This document shows, one piece after another, positions 19,904 to 29,135 of a stretch of DNA of 64,000 nucleotides. This DNA comes from Actinoallomurus bryophytorum (GTDB lineage: Bacteria; Actinomycetota; Actinomycetes; Streptosporangiales; Streptosporangiaceae), in assembly GCF_006716425.1 (NCBI RefSeq), contig NZ_VFOZ01000001.1:3906001-3970000 (forward strand), written 5' to 3'. Each line of letters starts with the position of its first letter. Positions within the stretch are counted from its first letter, which is position 1. Position numbers and translations under genes: made by a program. The notes under the pieces were generated by a model. That model ran no database searches. It was not told the origin of the DNA and was given only the letters and a program-made list of their open reading frames with translations.

Positions 19904-21154
19904 TCAGGTCACCCGCGCCGGCTCGCCGGAGAAGCGCTCGTAGGACCTGTCGGCCATGATCTGCCGCAGCCGGCTCAGGCCGTCCCAGACGTCCGTGAAG
20001 CCGGTGCTGACCGGCGCGGGGCCAAGGCGCAGGCGGTCGGGGGTCCGGTAGTCCGGGATCACCTTCGCCTCGACCAGCGCCTGCGTGATGCGCCAGGCGT
20101 CCGGGTGGCGCAGCGAGACGTGCGAGCCGCGCCGTCGCGGATCGGCGGGGGTGGCGAGGTCGAAGCCGGGCAGCCAGGCGCCGGCCAGCTCGATGACGTA
20201 GTCGGTGAGCGCGATGCCCTTGGCCTGCAGCCGGTCGATGCCGGCCTCGGCGAGCACCCGTACACCCTCCTCGACGGCGGCGATCCCCACCACGGCCGGC
20301 GTCCCGGCCAGATAGCGGTCGATTCCCGGCACGGGATCATAGGAGGGGCCCATCGCGAACTGGTCCCGCTGGCCGAACCAGCCCCAGATCGGCTGCCGCA
20401 GCGCGGCCTGCAGCTCGTCGCGCACGTAGAGGAACGCCGGGGATCCGGGGCCGCCGTTCAGATACTTGTAGGTGCAGCCGACCGCGAGATCGGCGCCGGA
20501 GGCGTCCAGCTCGACGGGTACGGAGCCGGCGGAGTGACACAGGTCCCACAGGACCAGGGCTCCCGCGTCGTGGACGATCGCGTTGACGGCCGCCATGTCG
20601 AGCAGCGCGCCGGAGCGGTAGGCGACGTGGGAGAGACTGACCAGCGCGGTGTTCTCGTCCACGACGTCGCGCAGCAGGTCCGGGTCGAGACCGTCGTCGA
20701 TGTCGGTGTGCACGACGCGCAGCTCGGCGCCGCGCTGAGCCGCCAGCCCCTGCAGGACGTAGCGGTCGGTGGGGAAGTTGTCGTCGTCGGTGATGATCAC
20801 GCTGCGGTCCGGCCGGGCGTCCAGTGCGGCCGCGGCCAGCTTGTACAGGTTCACCGTGGTCGAGTCCGAGACCACGACCTGGCCCGCGGCCGCGCCGAGG
20901 AGCGTGGAGCCGATCAGGTCGCCCGCGCGTGACGGCAGGTCCACCCAGTGCCGCCAGGACCGGATGAGGCCGGCCCCCCATTCGTCCCGTACGACCTGGG
21001 CGATCCGGTCCGCGGTCGCCTTCGGCAGCCGGCCGAGTGAGTTGCCGTCGAGATAGATGAGCTCGGGGTCGTCGACCACGAAGGCGTCACGCAGTGACAC
21101 GAGCGGATCGGCCGCATCGAGCGCGACGGCACGCTCACGGGACAAATCGGTCAT
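19904..21154 (-). CDS. kynU: Kynureninase
   Basis: 416 residues of the PLP fold-type I family. IYLDGNSLGRLP near residue 33, the phosphate-binding SDSTTVNLYKLA, LWDLCHSAGSVPVELD and the PLP-lysine motif GCTYKYLNGGPG are diagnostic. It hydrolyses kynurenine to anthranilate and alanine in tryptophan breakdown. No tryptophan dioxygenase or formamidase gene is in the window, so the rest of the pathway must be elsewhere. A GTGACC/GGTCAC hairpin near 19896-19912 may serve both convergent genes. Confidence 0.93.
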   Translation of the reverse strand: MTDLSRERAVALDAADPLVSLRDAFVVDDPELIYLDGNSLGRLPKATADRIAQVVRDEWGAGLIRSWRHWVDLPSRAGDLIGSTLLGAAAGQVVVSDSTTVNLYKLAAAALDARPDRSVIITDDDNFPTDRYVLQGLAAQRGAELRVVHTDIDDGLDPDLLRDVVDENTALVSLSHVAYRSGALLDMAAVNAIVHDAGALVLWDLCHSAGSVPVELDASGADLAVGCTYKYLNGGPGSPAFLYVRDELQAALRQPIWGWFGQRDQFAMGPSYDPVPGIDRYLAGTPAVVGIAAVEEGVRVLAEAGIDRLQAKGIALTDYVIELAGAWLPGFDLATPADPRRRGSHVSLRHPDAWRITQALVEAKVIPDYRTPDRLRLGPAPVSTGFTDVWDGLSRLRQIMADRSYERFSGEPARVT

Positions 21155-21283
21155 GAGCTCACTTTAGGCGCGTGCGCTCCGCCGCCGGCGGGATCCTCAA
21201 CCGTTCTGCGGCCCCACGGCCAAGCCGCTTGCCCGTCCCGGTAGCGACGGGCACGGGTGTCACCCGTCGCGGACGGCTTGCCT

Positions 21284-22162
21284 TCACCCGCCCACCGGGG
21301 TGTGAGCGTGGCCGGTGACCGCGGCGAGCCGCAGCTTGGTCTCGTCCGCGCTGCCGGGCGCGGTGGTCATGATCACGATCTTGCGATCGGAGTCGCCGTC
21401 GGTCAGCACGTCGCAGTCGACCGTGACCGGCCCGACCGACGGGTGCTCGATCGTCTTGTGGTCCTCGCGGTGAGCGGACACCGTGCCGGTCGCCCAGAGT
21501 TCGGCGAACCGCCGGCTGCCCATGCTCAGGTCGTGGATCAGCTCTGCGAGGCGCGCGTCCTGAGGGAAGCGGCCGGTGGCGCGGCGCAGGTCGGACACGA
21601 CGGCGAGGTCGGTGGTGTCCCTGTCCAGTTCGGTCACCGGCCATGCCGCGAGGCGAGCGGGACCGTCATCCACCGGGAACCTGTCACGGGCGAAATTGCG
21701 CAGCCGCGGTGGTGACGACGAGGGATCGCCCAGCAGCGCGGCCCAGCTCCGGTTCCACCAGATCAGCTGCCAATCCGCCGCGAACACGGCGACCGCGACA
21801 TCTCCGAGCCGAGTGAGCACCCGGTGAACGCCGGGTGGGATGTGGTCGGAGATCGCGTCGTCCGCCGGCGGTACGAGACGGGCCAGCCGGTACAGATGGT
21901 CCCGTTCGGCGAGGGTCAGCTGCAGGGCGCGCGCGAGGGACGCGATCACCTGTGCCGAGGGCGTCGTGGCCCGTCCCTGCTCCAGGCGTACGACGTAGTC
22001 GACCGACACCCCGGCGAGTTCGGCGAGCTCCTCGCGGCGTAGCCCGATCGCGCGGCGTGCCCGGCCCACCGGCAGCGCCGCGGCCGACGGGGGCAGCCGA
22101 TCCCGCCACGTGCGGATCATCGCGCCCAGCCCGGCCCCGGGTGTCGTGGTCATGACATCCAT
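21284..22162 (-). CDS. XRE-family regulator with MmyB-like sensor domain
   Basis: 292 residues from ATG 22162, with GGAGAG 7 bases upstream. The N-terminal helix-turn-helix reads GLRREELAELAGVSVDYVVRLEQGRATTPSAQVIASLARAL. The rest is the MmyB-like ligand-binding domain, with FAADWQLIWWNRSWAALLGDPS and the typical HEDHK-like tail (HREDHKTIEHPSVGPVTVDCDVL). It is divergent from the SDR gene at 22268, the usual pairing for this family in actinomycetes, and probably controls it. Confidence 0.9.
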   Translation of the reverse strand: MDVMTTTPGAGLGAMIRTWRDRLPPSAAALPVGRARRAIGLRREELAELAGVSVDYVVRLEQGRATTPSAQVIASLARALQLTLAERDHLYRLARLVPPADDAISDHIPPGVHRVLTRLGDVAVAVFAADWQLIWWNRSWAALLGDPSSSPPRLRNFARDRFPVDDGPARLAAWPVTELDRDTTDLAVVSDLRRATGRFPQDARLAELIHDLSMGSRRFAELWATGTVSAHREDHKTIEHPSVGPVTVDCDVLTDGDSDRKIVIMTTAPGSADETKLRLAAVTGHAHTPVGG

Positions 22163-22267
22163 CTTGCTGCTCTCCGGTCCTCGAACGCGCTATCGATGGT
22201 GGTACCGCTGTTCCTACCGTCGAGGCGTCTCTGGCTGGACGCCACGGGCGGACCGGACACTGGCCAC

Positions 22268-22966
22268 ATGACGATCACCTTCATCACCGGAGCGAACAAG
22301 GGGCTCGGCCGCGAGACCGCCCGCCGCCTCATCGAACTCGGGCACACCGTGCTCGTCGGGGCCCGCGACCCCGAAAGGGGCGCACGGGCCGCCGCGGCGC
22401 TCGGCGCGCGGTTCGTCCGCATCGACGTGACCGATGACGCGTCCGTCGCCGCCGCGGCCGCGGACGTCGCCGATCACGAGGGCTTGATCGATGTTCTGGT
22501 CAACAACGCCGGCGTTCACGGCCCCTTCGGTGACCCCACCGGCCTGACCGGTACCGACGCGCTCAGTGTCTTCGACGTCAATATCGCCGGTGTGGTCCGT
22601 ACGACCACCGCGTTCCTGCCGCTGCTGCGCCGATCATCGGACCCGGTCATCGTCAACGTCAGCAGCGGAATGGGCTTGCTGGCCTACACCCATGACCCGG
22701 CACGGCCCGAGTCTTCGGTGGTCGCACCGCTCTACACCGCCTCGAAGGCGGCGCTCACGATGCTGACCACCCAGTACGCCAAGGCACTGCCGGACGTGCG
22801 CGTCAACGCCGCCGACCCCGGCTACACGGCGACCGATCTGAACGGCAACAGCGGCCCTCAGACCGTCACCGAGGGCACGGACGCGATCGTCGGCCTGGCG
22901 ACCGAAAAGCCCGGCGCGGGCTCCGGACGCTTCGTCGACCGGACCGGCGAGATCTCCTGGTCCTGA
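22268..22966 (+). CDS. Short-chain dehydrogenase/reductase
   Basis: 232 residues from ATG 22268. TGANKGLGRETARR is the NAD(P)-binding TGxxxGxG motif, LVNNAGVHG the structural NNAG, and SSGMG..LYTASKAAL supplies the catalytic Ser, Tyr and Lys (YxxxK). The substrate is unknown. It is divergent from the MmyB-like XRE regulator, from which regulation is inferred. It is convergent with the NmrA-like gene. Confidence 0.9.
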   Translation: MTITFITGANKGLGRETARRLIELGHTVLVGARDPERGARAAAALGARFVRIDVTDDASVAAAAADVADHEGLIDVLVNNAGVHGPFGDPTGLTGTDALSVFDVNIAGVVRTTTAFLPLLRRSSDPVIVNVSSGMGLLAYTHDPARPESSVVAPLYTASKAALTMLTTQYAKALPDVRVNAADPGYTATDLNGNSGPQTVTEGTDAIVGLATEKPGAGSGRFVDRTGEISWS

Positions 22967-22986
22967 CCCGGGCGCGCCTCGATTTC

Positions 22987-23802
22987 TCACCGGAAGGCCG
23001 CGACGTTACGCCTCGCCCAGTCGGCGAAGGTACGCGGCGCGCGGCCGAGGATGTGCTCGACGGCGGGACTCACCTCGCGTTCGGCGGCGGTGGGCTCACC
23101 GAGGATGGCGAGGGTCCCCTCGACGACCGGCTCGGGCATGAACCCCAGCATCTGCGCACGCGCCTCCTCCCGTGTCTGCTCGACGAACCGCACCGGCGTG
23201 CCCAGCGCGTCGCCGATGGCCCTCGCGCGCTCGCGCGGGGTGATGGGCGCCGGTCCGGTGAGTTCGTAAGTGCGGTCCGTGTGGCCGGCCTGGCGCAGGG
23301 TCGCGGCGGCGACCTCGGCGATGTCCCCGGGGTCGATGGCGGGCAGCCCGACGTCCCCGAACGGCGCGGCGGCCGTCCGCTCCGCGCGTACGGACTCGGC
23401 CCACGCGTAGGTGTTGGTGTGGAAGCCGCCCGGCCGCAGGACCGTCCAGTCCAGGCCCGACCGGCGCACGGCGTCCTCGAACGCCACAGGGTGGGGGTAG
23501 GCCTCCGGCCGCGTCCCGGCGCCCTGCGAGGAGAGCAGGACGACGCGCCGGACCCCGCCCGCGCGGGCCACGTCGAGGATCCCCCGCGGATCCTCACCCG
23601 CGACGAGCAGGAACAGCGCGTCGGCCCCCTCCATCGCGGTCCGCAGGCTCACGGGTTCGGCGAGGTCGGCCTGCCAGTGCCGTACGCCCTCGGGCGTCCG
23701 CTCCGGTCGCCGGGAGACCGCCCGCACCGTCTCGCCCGCCGAGGCGAGAGTCCGTACGAGCTCGCGTCCGACGTTCCCGGTCGCACCCGTTACCACGATC
23801 AT
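22987..23802 (-). CDS. NmrA-like NAD(P)-binding oxidoreductase
   Basis: 271 residues of the atypical SDR (NmrA/quinone-oxidoreductase-2-like) type. The N-terminal VVTGATGNVGRELVRTL and RPERTPEGVRHWQADLAEP define the cofactor-binding fold, and the catalytic Tyr of classical SDRs is not obvious. It may act on quinones or act as a redox sensor. It is divergent from a TetR gene, with an operator-like dyad only 12 bp upstream of its start, so repression by that TetR is likely. Confidence 0.87.
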   Translation of the reverse strand: MIVVTGATGNVGRELVRTLASAGETVRAVSRRPERTPEGVRHWQADLAEPVSLRTAMEGADALFLLVAGEDPRGILDVARAGGVRRVVLLSSQGAGTRPEAYPHPVAFEDAVRRSGLDWTVLRPGGFHTNTYAWAESVRAERTAAAPFGDVGLPAIDPGDIAEVAAATLRQAGHTDRTYELTGPAPITPRERARAIGDALGTPVRFVEQTREEARAQMLGFMPEPVVEGTLAILGEPTAAEREVSPAVEHILGRAPRTFADWARRNVAAFR

Positions 23803-23813
23803 GGTTCCACCTT

Positions 23814-23829
23814 AGTTAGTCGACTGACT
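23814..23829. promoter_or_regulatory. TetR operator-like palindrome, site 1
   Basis: AGTTAGTC is joined directly to GACTGACT, a 16-bp dyad with one imperfect pair centred on GTCGAC. It lies 12 bp upstream of the NmrA-like start. The same half-sites recur at site 2, which argues that they are the binding motif of the TetR encoded next door. Confidence 0.65.
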
Positions 23830-23867
23830 GACAAAGAACCTAACGGCCGCCGGTGCCGTGCGTCTAC

Positions 23868-23887
23868 AGTTAGTCGGGTGACTGACT
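23868..23887. promoter_or_regulatory. TetR operator-like dyad, site 2, over the tetR start
   Basis: AGTTAGTC (23868-23875) and GACTGACT (23880-23887) are the half-sites of site 1 separated by 4 bases. The dyad covers the GTG start codon (23878-23880) of the tetR gene, consistent with tight autorepression and a short or absent leader. Confidence 0.6.
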
Positions 23888-24471
23888 CAAAAACGGCCCC
23901 GCGGCGATCAGGGAAGCGGGAGCGGCTGGTCACCGCCGCGGCGCGGGTGCTCCACGAGCAGGGCGTCGAGCGGACCACACTCGCCGACATCGCCCAGGCG
24001 GCCGACATCCCGGTGGGCAACGTCTACTATTACTTCAAGACCAAGGACCAGCTCGTCGGGGCGGCGATCGACGCGCACGCGCGCGGTCTCCAGGTCGTCA
24101 TCGACGCGCTCGACCGGCTGCCTGCGCCGCAGGAGCGGCTGAAGGCCCTCATCCGTGGCTGGGTGGAACAGCGTGACCTCGCGGCGCGCTACGGCTGCCC
24201 CACCGGCACCCTCGCCTCCGAGCTCGACAAACGTTCCCCGGAAAGCGACGAGGGCGGCCTCGGCCGAGAGGTCGCCGAGGTCATGCGCCGGCTGCTCGAC
24301 TGGGCGGAGGGACAGTTCGAGGAGATGGGCCGGAGCGACGCGAGAGAGCTGGCGGTCGCGCTGGTCGCCGCCTACCAGGGGATCTCCCTGCTCACCAACA
24401 CCTTCCGCGACCCCGAGCTCATGGCCACCGAAGGCCGCCGCCTCGAGCGCTGGATCGACTCGCTCGCCTGA
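23878..24471 (+). CDS. TetR/AcrR family transcriptional regulator
   Basis: 197 residues from GTG 23878. The helix-turn-helix reads RLVTAAARVLHEQGVERTTLADIAQAADIPVGNVYYYFKTKDQL. The C-terminal domain (GCPTGTLASELDKRSP, FEEMG) is like that of TetR proteins paired with NmrA-type oxidoreductases. There is no ribosome site upstream, and the operator-like site overlaps the start. It converges on coxG. Confidence 0.9.
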   Translation: MTDSKTAPRRSGKRERLVTAAARVLHEQGVERTTLADIAQAADIPVGNVYYYFKTKDQLVGAAIDAHARGLQVVIDALDRLPAPQERLKALIRGWVEQRDLAARYGCPTGTLASELDKRSPESDEGGLGREVAEVMRRLLDWAEGQFEEMGRSDARELAVALVAAYQGISLLTNTFRDPELMATEGRRLERWIDSLA

Positions 24472-24499
24472 CGCCGGCCGGGGAACAGAGCGCCTGGGC

Positions 24500-25267
24500 T
24501 CAGCGGCGGCGGATCCGCCTGATGATGCGCCGGAGTGTCCACGCGGCGGCCAGGCCCGCGACCACGGGGGCCAGGCGCTTGGCGATCGAGGGGCCCGCGA
24601 ACTCCAGCAGGTCGATGGCGTCCTCATCTGAGGAGCGGGCCGCGCGTTCTCTCGGTGCGGGGGCCGGTGAGGGCTTGGGAGTCTCCTGCGGCGCGGCGTC
24701 CTCGCCGGTCCCGGCCTCCGCGGGGACGACCTGCGGCTCGGCCGGTTCCGCTGCGGCGGTTTCGGGCGCCGGTGCGGCGGCGGGCGCCTCCGGCGCGGCG
24801 GCGCTCGCCTCGGCCGGGGACTCCTCGCGGGTGATCTCCTTCTCGAGGTTGCCGGCGAACCGGGTGATCAGCTTGCCGCCCACCTCGGACAGGATGTTGC
24901 GGCCGAACTGCGCGGGACGCCCGGTGACGTTCAGCTTCGTGTGCACGGTGACGCGCGTCCGCTCGCCCTCGTCGTGCATCTGCGCCTGTACGGTGGCGCT
25001 GGCCGTACCGGAGCCGCGCGCCTCCTTGCCGGTGCCCTCGATGGTCACTGTGTGGGCGCCCTCGTCCTGCGAGGCGATCCTGGCCAAGCCCTTGTAGGTG
25101 ATGGTCATCGCCCCGAGCTTGACCTTGAGGCGGCCGGTGAACTCGTCGCCGTCGACCGAGTCCAATGTCGCTCCGGGCAAGCAGGGTGCGATCCGCTCGA
25201 CATCGAGCAGGACCGGCCACGCCTGGTCGACCGGCACGGGAACGGTGAATTCGTGATCGAGTTCCAT
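24500..25267 (-). CDS. coxG: CoxG-like SRPBCC protein with C-terminal membrane anchor
   Basis: 255 residues from the ATG that starts MELDHEFTVPVPVDQAWPVL. Residues 1-150 are the CoxG/SRPBCC fold (PCLPGATLDSV, GRLKVKLGAMTITYKG, GRPAQFGRNILSEVGGKL). Next comes an Ala/Pro/Glu-rich linker of about 60 residues and a C-terminal hydrophobic/basic segment (APVVAGLAAAWTLRRIIRRI) that could hold it on the membrane. In Oligotropha CoxG recruits CO dehydrogenase to the membrane. It is the last gene of the coxSLMG run, 132 bp after coxM. Confidence 0.85.
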   Translation of the reverse strand: MELDHEFTVPVPVDQAWPVLLDVERIAPCLPGATLDSVDGDEFTGRLKVKLGAMTITYKGLARIASQDEGAHTVTIEGTGKEARGSGTASATVQAQMHDEGERTRVTVHTKLNVTGRPAQFGRNILSEVGGKLITRFAGNLEKEITREESPAEASAAAPEAPAAAPAPETAAAEPAEPQVVPAEAGTGEDAAPQETPKPSPAPAPRERAARSSDEDAIDLLEFAGPSIAKRLAPVVAGLAAAWTLRRIIRRIRRR

Positions 25268-25399
25268 TGCCTTCCTCCTAGCCTCCTCCAAAGCAGCGTA
25301 CGGGGGCCGTCAACGAGGCCGGCGAAGGGCCCTGCTCCGCCGGCGCCGGGGTACACACGATGCGTACCCCGGCGCCGGCGAGGCGAAATGTGACCGCGC

Positions 25400-26245
25400 T
25401 TACGCGCCGGCCGCCTTGGACAGGGCCCGTGCGGTCAGGACCTGGGCGAGGTGCCGGCGATATTCGGCGGACCCGTGCAGGTCACTCGGCGGGCTGGTGC
25501 CATCGGCGGCGTTCTCGGCCGCCGCGCGGAACGCCTCGCGGTCCGCGGCGCCACCGGCGACCGCGTCCTCGACCGCGGACGCGCGTACCGGCCTGGACCC
25601 CATGTTGGTCAGGCCGATCCGTGCCCCGGTGATCCCGCCGTTCGAACGCTCGACGAGACACGCGACGCCGACGATGGCCCAGGCCTGCGCGGTGCGGTGG
25701 AACTTCTCGTAGTGAAAGCCCCAGCCCGCGTACGCCTTCGGCAGACGCACGCCCACCAGGACCTCGTCGGGTTCGAGCGCCGAGGTCAGGTAGTCCGAGA
25801 AGAACTCACCGGCCGGGATCTCCCGCGACGAGGTCACGAACACCGCGTCCATGGCGACCGCGACGGCCGGCAGGTCGCCCGCCGGGTCCGCGTGCGCCAG
25901 GGAGCCGCCGAACGTGCCCCGATGGCGTACGGCAGGGTCGGCGACGGTCGAGGTGGCCGCCGCGACCAGCGGCGCGTACTCGCGGATCAGCGGGTCGCGC
26001 ATCACCTCGTAGTGCGTGGTCATGGCGCCGACGAGCAGCGACGAGCCCTCATCGCGTACGCCGTGGAGCTCCGGCACCGAACCGACGTCGACGAGGACCT
26101 CCGGATAGGCCAGCCGCAGCCGCAGGAGCGGCAGCAGGCTCTGCCCGCCGGCGATCACCTTGCCCTCGTCGCCGGCATCGCGTAGCGCCGTGACGGCCTC
26201 GTCCAGCGACGACGGCCGTACGTAGTCGAACGATCCGGGAATCAT
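25400..26245 (-). CDS. coxM: CO-dehydrogenase-like medium (FAD) subunit
   Basis: 281 residues. The FAD-binding motifs AGGQSLLPLLRLRLAYP and TFGGSLAHADPAGDLPAVA (the TxGGSLAHADPxxD signature) are visible, and the C-terminal CO-dehydrogenase flavoprotein domain follows. It carries electrons from the 2Fe-2S subunit to FAD in the molybdenum hydroxylase. The start overlaps the coxL stop by 4 bases, so translation is coupled. Confidence 0.92.
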   Translation of the reverse strand: MIPGSFDYVRPSSLDEAVTALRDAGDEGKVIAGGQSLLPLLRLRLAYPEVLVDVGSVPELHGVRDEGSSLLVGAMTTHYEVMRDPLIREYAPLVAAATSTVADPAVRHRGTFGGSLAHADPAGDLPAVAVAMDAVFVTSSREIPAGEFFSDYLTSALEPDEVLVGVRLPKAYAGWGFHYEKFHRTAQAWAIVGVACLVERSNGGITGARIGLTNMGSRPVRASAVEDAVAGGAADREAFRAAAENAADGTSPPSDLHGSAEYRRHLAQVLTARALSKAAGA

Positions 26246-28644
26246 GCCTCACCTCCGGCCGATCCAAGCCCGCCGCCCGCTCCGGGCCGGGGAGAGTGTT
26301 CGGGCCCGCCGCCTCTGATCGCCCGCCAGACGCGTTCGGGAGTGCAGGGCATCGGCACGTCGGCCACGCCGTACGGGCGGAGCGCGTCGACGATGGAGTT
26401 GACCACGGCGGGAGTAGAGGCGATCGTGCCGGCCTCGCCGACGCCCTTGACGCCCAGGGGGTTGGTCGTGGCGGGCGTCTCGGTGCGGTCGGTGGTGAAC
26501 GTCGGCAGGTCCGTGGCCGAGGGCACCAGATAGTCGGCCATCGTCGTGGTCGTCAGGTTGCCGTCGGCGTCGTAGACCGCCTCCTCGTACAGCGCCTGCG
26601 CGATGCCCTGGGCGAGGCCACCGTGCACCTGCCCTTCGACGATGAGCGGGTTGACCACCTTGCCCACGTCGTCCACCGCGATGTAGGAGCGGATCTTGGC
26701 GAACCCGGTCTCGGTGTCCACCTCCACGGCGCACAGGTGCGTGCCGTGGGGGAAGGAGAAGTTGTCCGGGTCATGGGTGGCGTCGGAGTCCAGTGAGGGC
26801 TCGAACCCCTCCGGCAGGTCGTGCGCCGCGAAGGTGGCCAGCGAGATCTCCTGGATGCTCCGCGTCTGGTCGGGCACGCCGCGTACCGAGAACGAGCCGC
26901 CCGCGAACTCGATGTCCTTCTCGTCGGCCTCCAGCAGATGGGCGGCCACCCGCTTGGCCTTCTCGACCACCTTGTCGCACGCGTTGTAGAGCGCGACGCC
27001 GCCGACCGCGAGCGACCGGGAGCCGTAGGTGTCCATGCCCTTGGGCGAGATGCCGGTGTCGCCGTGCAGCACGCGTACGTCCTCGAACGGCACGCCGAGC
27101 CGGTCGGCGGTGATCTGTGCCCACGCGGTCTCATGCCCCTGTCCGTGGGCGGAGGAACCGGTCACCACCTCGACCTTGCCGGACGGCAGTACGCGTACGG
27201 ACGCGTGCTCCCAGCCACCGGCGCCGTACGCCAGCGAGCCCAGCACACGGGACGGGGCCAGGCCGCACATCTCGGTGAAGGTCGAGACGCCGATGCCGAG
27301 CTGTACGGGGTCCTGCCGCTCACGCCGCTCGGCCTGTTCGGCGCGTAGCGCGTCGTAGTCGAACAGCTCCGTGGCCTTGTCCGTGGCGGCCTCGTAGTTG
27401 CCCGAGTCGTAGGTGAGCCCGGCGATCGTGTCGTAGGGGAACTCCTCGTGCGTGATCCAGTTGCGGCGGCGCACCTCGAGCGGGTCGAGAGACAGCTCGT
27501 TCGCGAGCTCGTCCATCAGGCGCTCGATCCCGAACGTCGCTTCGGGCCGGCCGGCTCCCCGGTAGGCGTCGGTCGGGGTCTTGGTGGTGAAGATCCCGGC
27601 GCACTTGAAGGTGTAGGCGTCCATCTTGTAGATGCCGTTGAACATGAACGCGCCGAGCAGCGGAACGCCGGGCGTGACCAGCATCAGATAGGCGCCCATG
27701 TCCGCGAGCAGGTCGACCTTCAGGCCGCGGATGCGGCCGTCCGCCTCGGCGGCGAGGGACAACCGCTGGATCTGGTCGCGGCCGTGGTGCACGGACGCGT
27801 TGCCCTCGCTGCGCGACTCGGTCCACTTGACCGGACGGCCGAGCCGTCTGGCCAGCAGCAGGCAGATGACCTCCTCGCTGTACACCTGCAGTTTCGAGCC
27901 GAACCCGCCGCCGACGTCGGGCGCGATGACCCGCAGCCGGTGCTCGGGGATGCCGGTCACGGTGGCCAGCATGAGCCGCAGGATGTGCGGGATCTGCGTG
28001 GCCGACCACATCGTGTACTCATCGCCGACCACGGAACAGACGACCGCACGGGGCTCCATGGCGGTCGGGATGAGGCGCTGCTGTATGTAGCGGCGCTCGA
28101 TCACGACGGGGGCGTCGCGGAAGGCGGCGTCGATGTCACCGGCCTCGAAGACCCACTCGTAGGACTGGTTGGTGCCCTTGTCGGAGTGGACGAGGTCGGC
28201 GCCCTCCTTGATCGCCTCCTCCATGTCGAGTACGGCCGGGAGCGTCTCGTAGTCGACGTCGATCGCCTCGAGCGCGTCCGCCGCGGCGTACCGGTCGCGG
28301 GCCACGACGACGGCCACGGGCTCACCGGCGTAGCGCACCTCGTCCACCGCGATCGGCGGATGGTCCGGCAGCACCATGTCCTCGGTGACCGGCCACGCAC
28401 AGGGCAGGCTGCCCTGCTCGTCGGCGAAGTCCGCGCCGCTGAACGCGGCGACCACGCCGGGCCGCTGGCGCGCGGCCTCGACGTCGACGCGGGTGATGCG
28501 AGCGTGGCTGACGGGGCTGCGCAGGAACGCGACATGGAGCAGGCCGGGAAGCTGGATGTTGTCGGTCCAGTTGGTCTGGCCGGTGATCAGCTTGGCGTCC
28601 TCGGAGCGCAGGCGCGCGCTGCCGATCTCGGGAGCGGCCGTCAT
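26242..28644 (-). CDS. coxL: Form II CO-dehydrogenase-like large (molybdopterin) subunit
   Basis: 800 residues of the xanthine oxidase superfamily. The active-site loop at about residue 360 reads AYRGAGR, the form II signature, not the AYxCSFR of proven form I CO dehydrogenases. Cofactor motifs PDVGGGFGSK and GSSAHGQGHETAWAQI, and the C-terminal GVGEAGTI containing the catalytic Glu, are present. Form II enzymes may oxidise other aldehydes, purines or aromatics, so CO oxidation should not be assumed. Start and stop overlap coxS and coxM by 4 bases each. Confidence 0.93.
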   Translation of the reverse strand: MTAAPEIGSARLRSEDAKLITGQTNWTDNIQLPGLLHVAFLRSPVSHARITRVDVEAARQRPGVVAAFSGADFADEQGSLPCAWPVTEDMVLPDHPPIAVDEVRYAGEPVAVVVARDRYAAADALEAIDVDYETLPAVLDMEEAIKEGADLVHSDKGTNQSYEWVFEAGDIDAAFRDAPVVIERRYIQQRLIPTAMEPRAVVCSVVGDEYTMWSATQIPHILRLMLATVTGIPEHRLRVIAPDVGGGFGSKLQVYSEEVICLLLARRLGRPVKWTESRSEGNASVHHGRDQIQRLSLAAEADGRIRGLKVDLLADMGAYLMLVTPGVPLLGAFMFNGIYKMDAYTFKCAGIFTTKTPTDAYRGAGRPEATFGIERLMDELANELSLDPLEVRRRNWITHEEFPYDTIAGLTYDSGNYEAATDKATELFDYDALRAEQAERRERQDPVQLGIGVSTFTEMCGLAPSRVLGSLAYGAGGWEHASVRVLPSGKVEVVTGSSAHGQGHETAWAQITADRLGVPFEDVRVLHGDTGISPKGMDTYGSRSLAVGGVALYNACDKVVEKAKRVAAHLLEADEKDIEFAGGSFSVRGVPDQTRSIQEISLATFAAHDLPEGFEPSLDSDATHDPDNFSFPHGTHLCAVEVDTETGFAKIRSYIAVDDVGKVVNPLIVEGQVHGGLAQGIAQALYEEAVYDADGNLTTTTMADYLVPSATDLPTFTTDRTETPATTNPLGVKGVGEAGTIASTPAVVNSIVDALRPYGVADVPMPCTPERVWRAIRGGGPEHSPRPGAGGGLGSAGGEA

Positions 28645-29135
28645 CGCGTGGCCTCCTCTTGTGCCGGGCTCTGCCGCATCGCACCGGCGGCGTTACGCAC
28701 GGCGCGCACGATGTTCTGGTAGCCCGTGCACCGGCACAGGTTGCCTTCGAGCCCCTCGCGGACCTCCTGGTCGGACGGGTCGGGGTTCTCGCGGATCAGG
28801 TCGAGCGCCGCCATGATCATGCCGGGGGTGCAGTAGCCGCACTGCAGGGCGTGCTCCTCGTGGAAGGCCTGCTGCAGGGGATGCAGCCCATGGCCGTCGC
28901 CGAGGCCCTCGATGGTGGTGACGTCCTTGCCGTCCGCCTGTACGGCGAGGACGGAGCAGCTCTTGACGCTCATCCCGTCGAGGAGAACGGTGCAGGCGCC
29001 GCAGTTCGATGTGTCGCAGCCGATGGGTGTACCCACCTTGCCCAGACGGTCGCGGAGATAGTGGGCGAGTAGAAGACGGGGTTCGACGTCATCGTCGTAC
29101 TTGACTCCGTCGACCTCTACGGACACGCGCGGCAT
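28641..29135 (-). CDS. coxS: CO-dehydrogenase-like small (2Fe-2S) subunit
   Basis: 164 residues from ATG 29135, with GGGAGG shortly upstream. Two [2Fe-2S] sites are seen: the plant-ferredoxin type [21 protein letters not shown] and the C-terminal [12 protein letters not shown] with CRCTGYQNI. It is the first gene of the coxSLMG operon. No coxD/E/F maturation genes lie in the window. Confidence 0.95.
   Translation of the reverse strand: MPRVSVEVDGVKYDDDVEPRLLLAHYLRDRLGKVGTPIGCDTSNCGACTVLLDGMSVKSCSVLAVQADGKDVTTIEGLGDGHGLHPLQQAFHEEHALQCGYCTPGMIMAALDLIRENPDPSDQEVREGLEGNLCRCTGYQNIVRAVRNAAGAMRQSPAQEEATR

Noticed and set aside
27448-28722. 424-codon plus-strand frame opposite coxL
   Set aside because: Antisense shadow; coxL on the minus strand has full family motifs.
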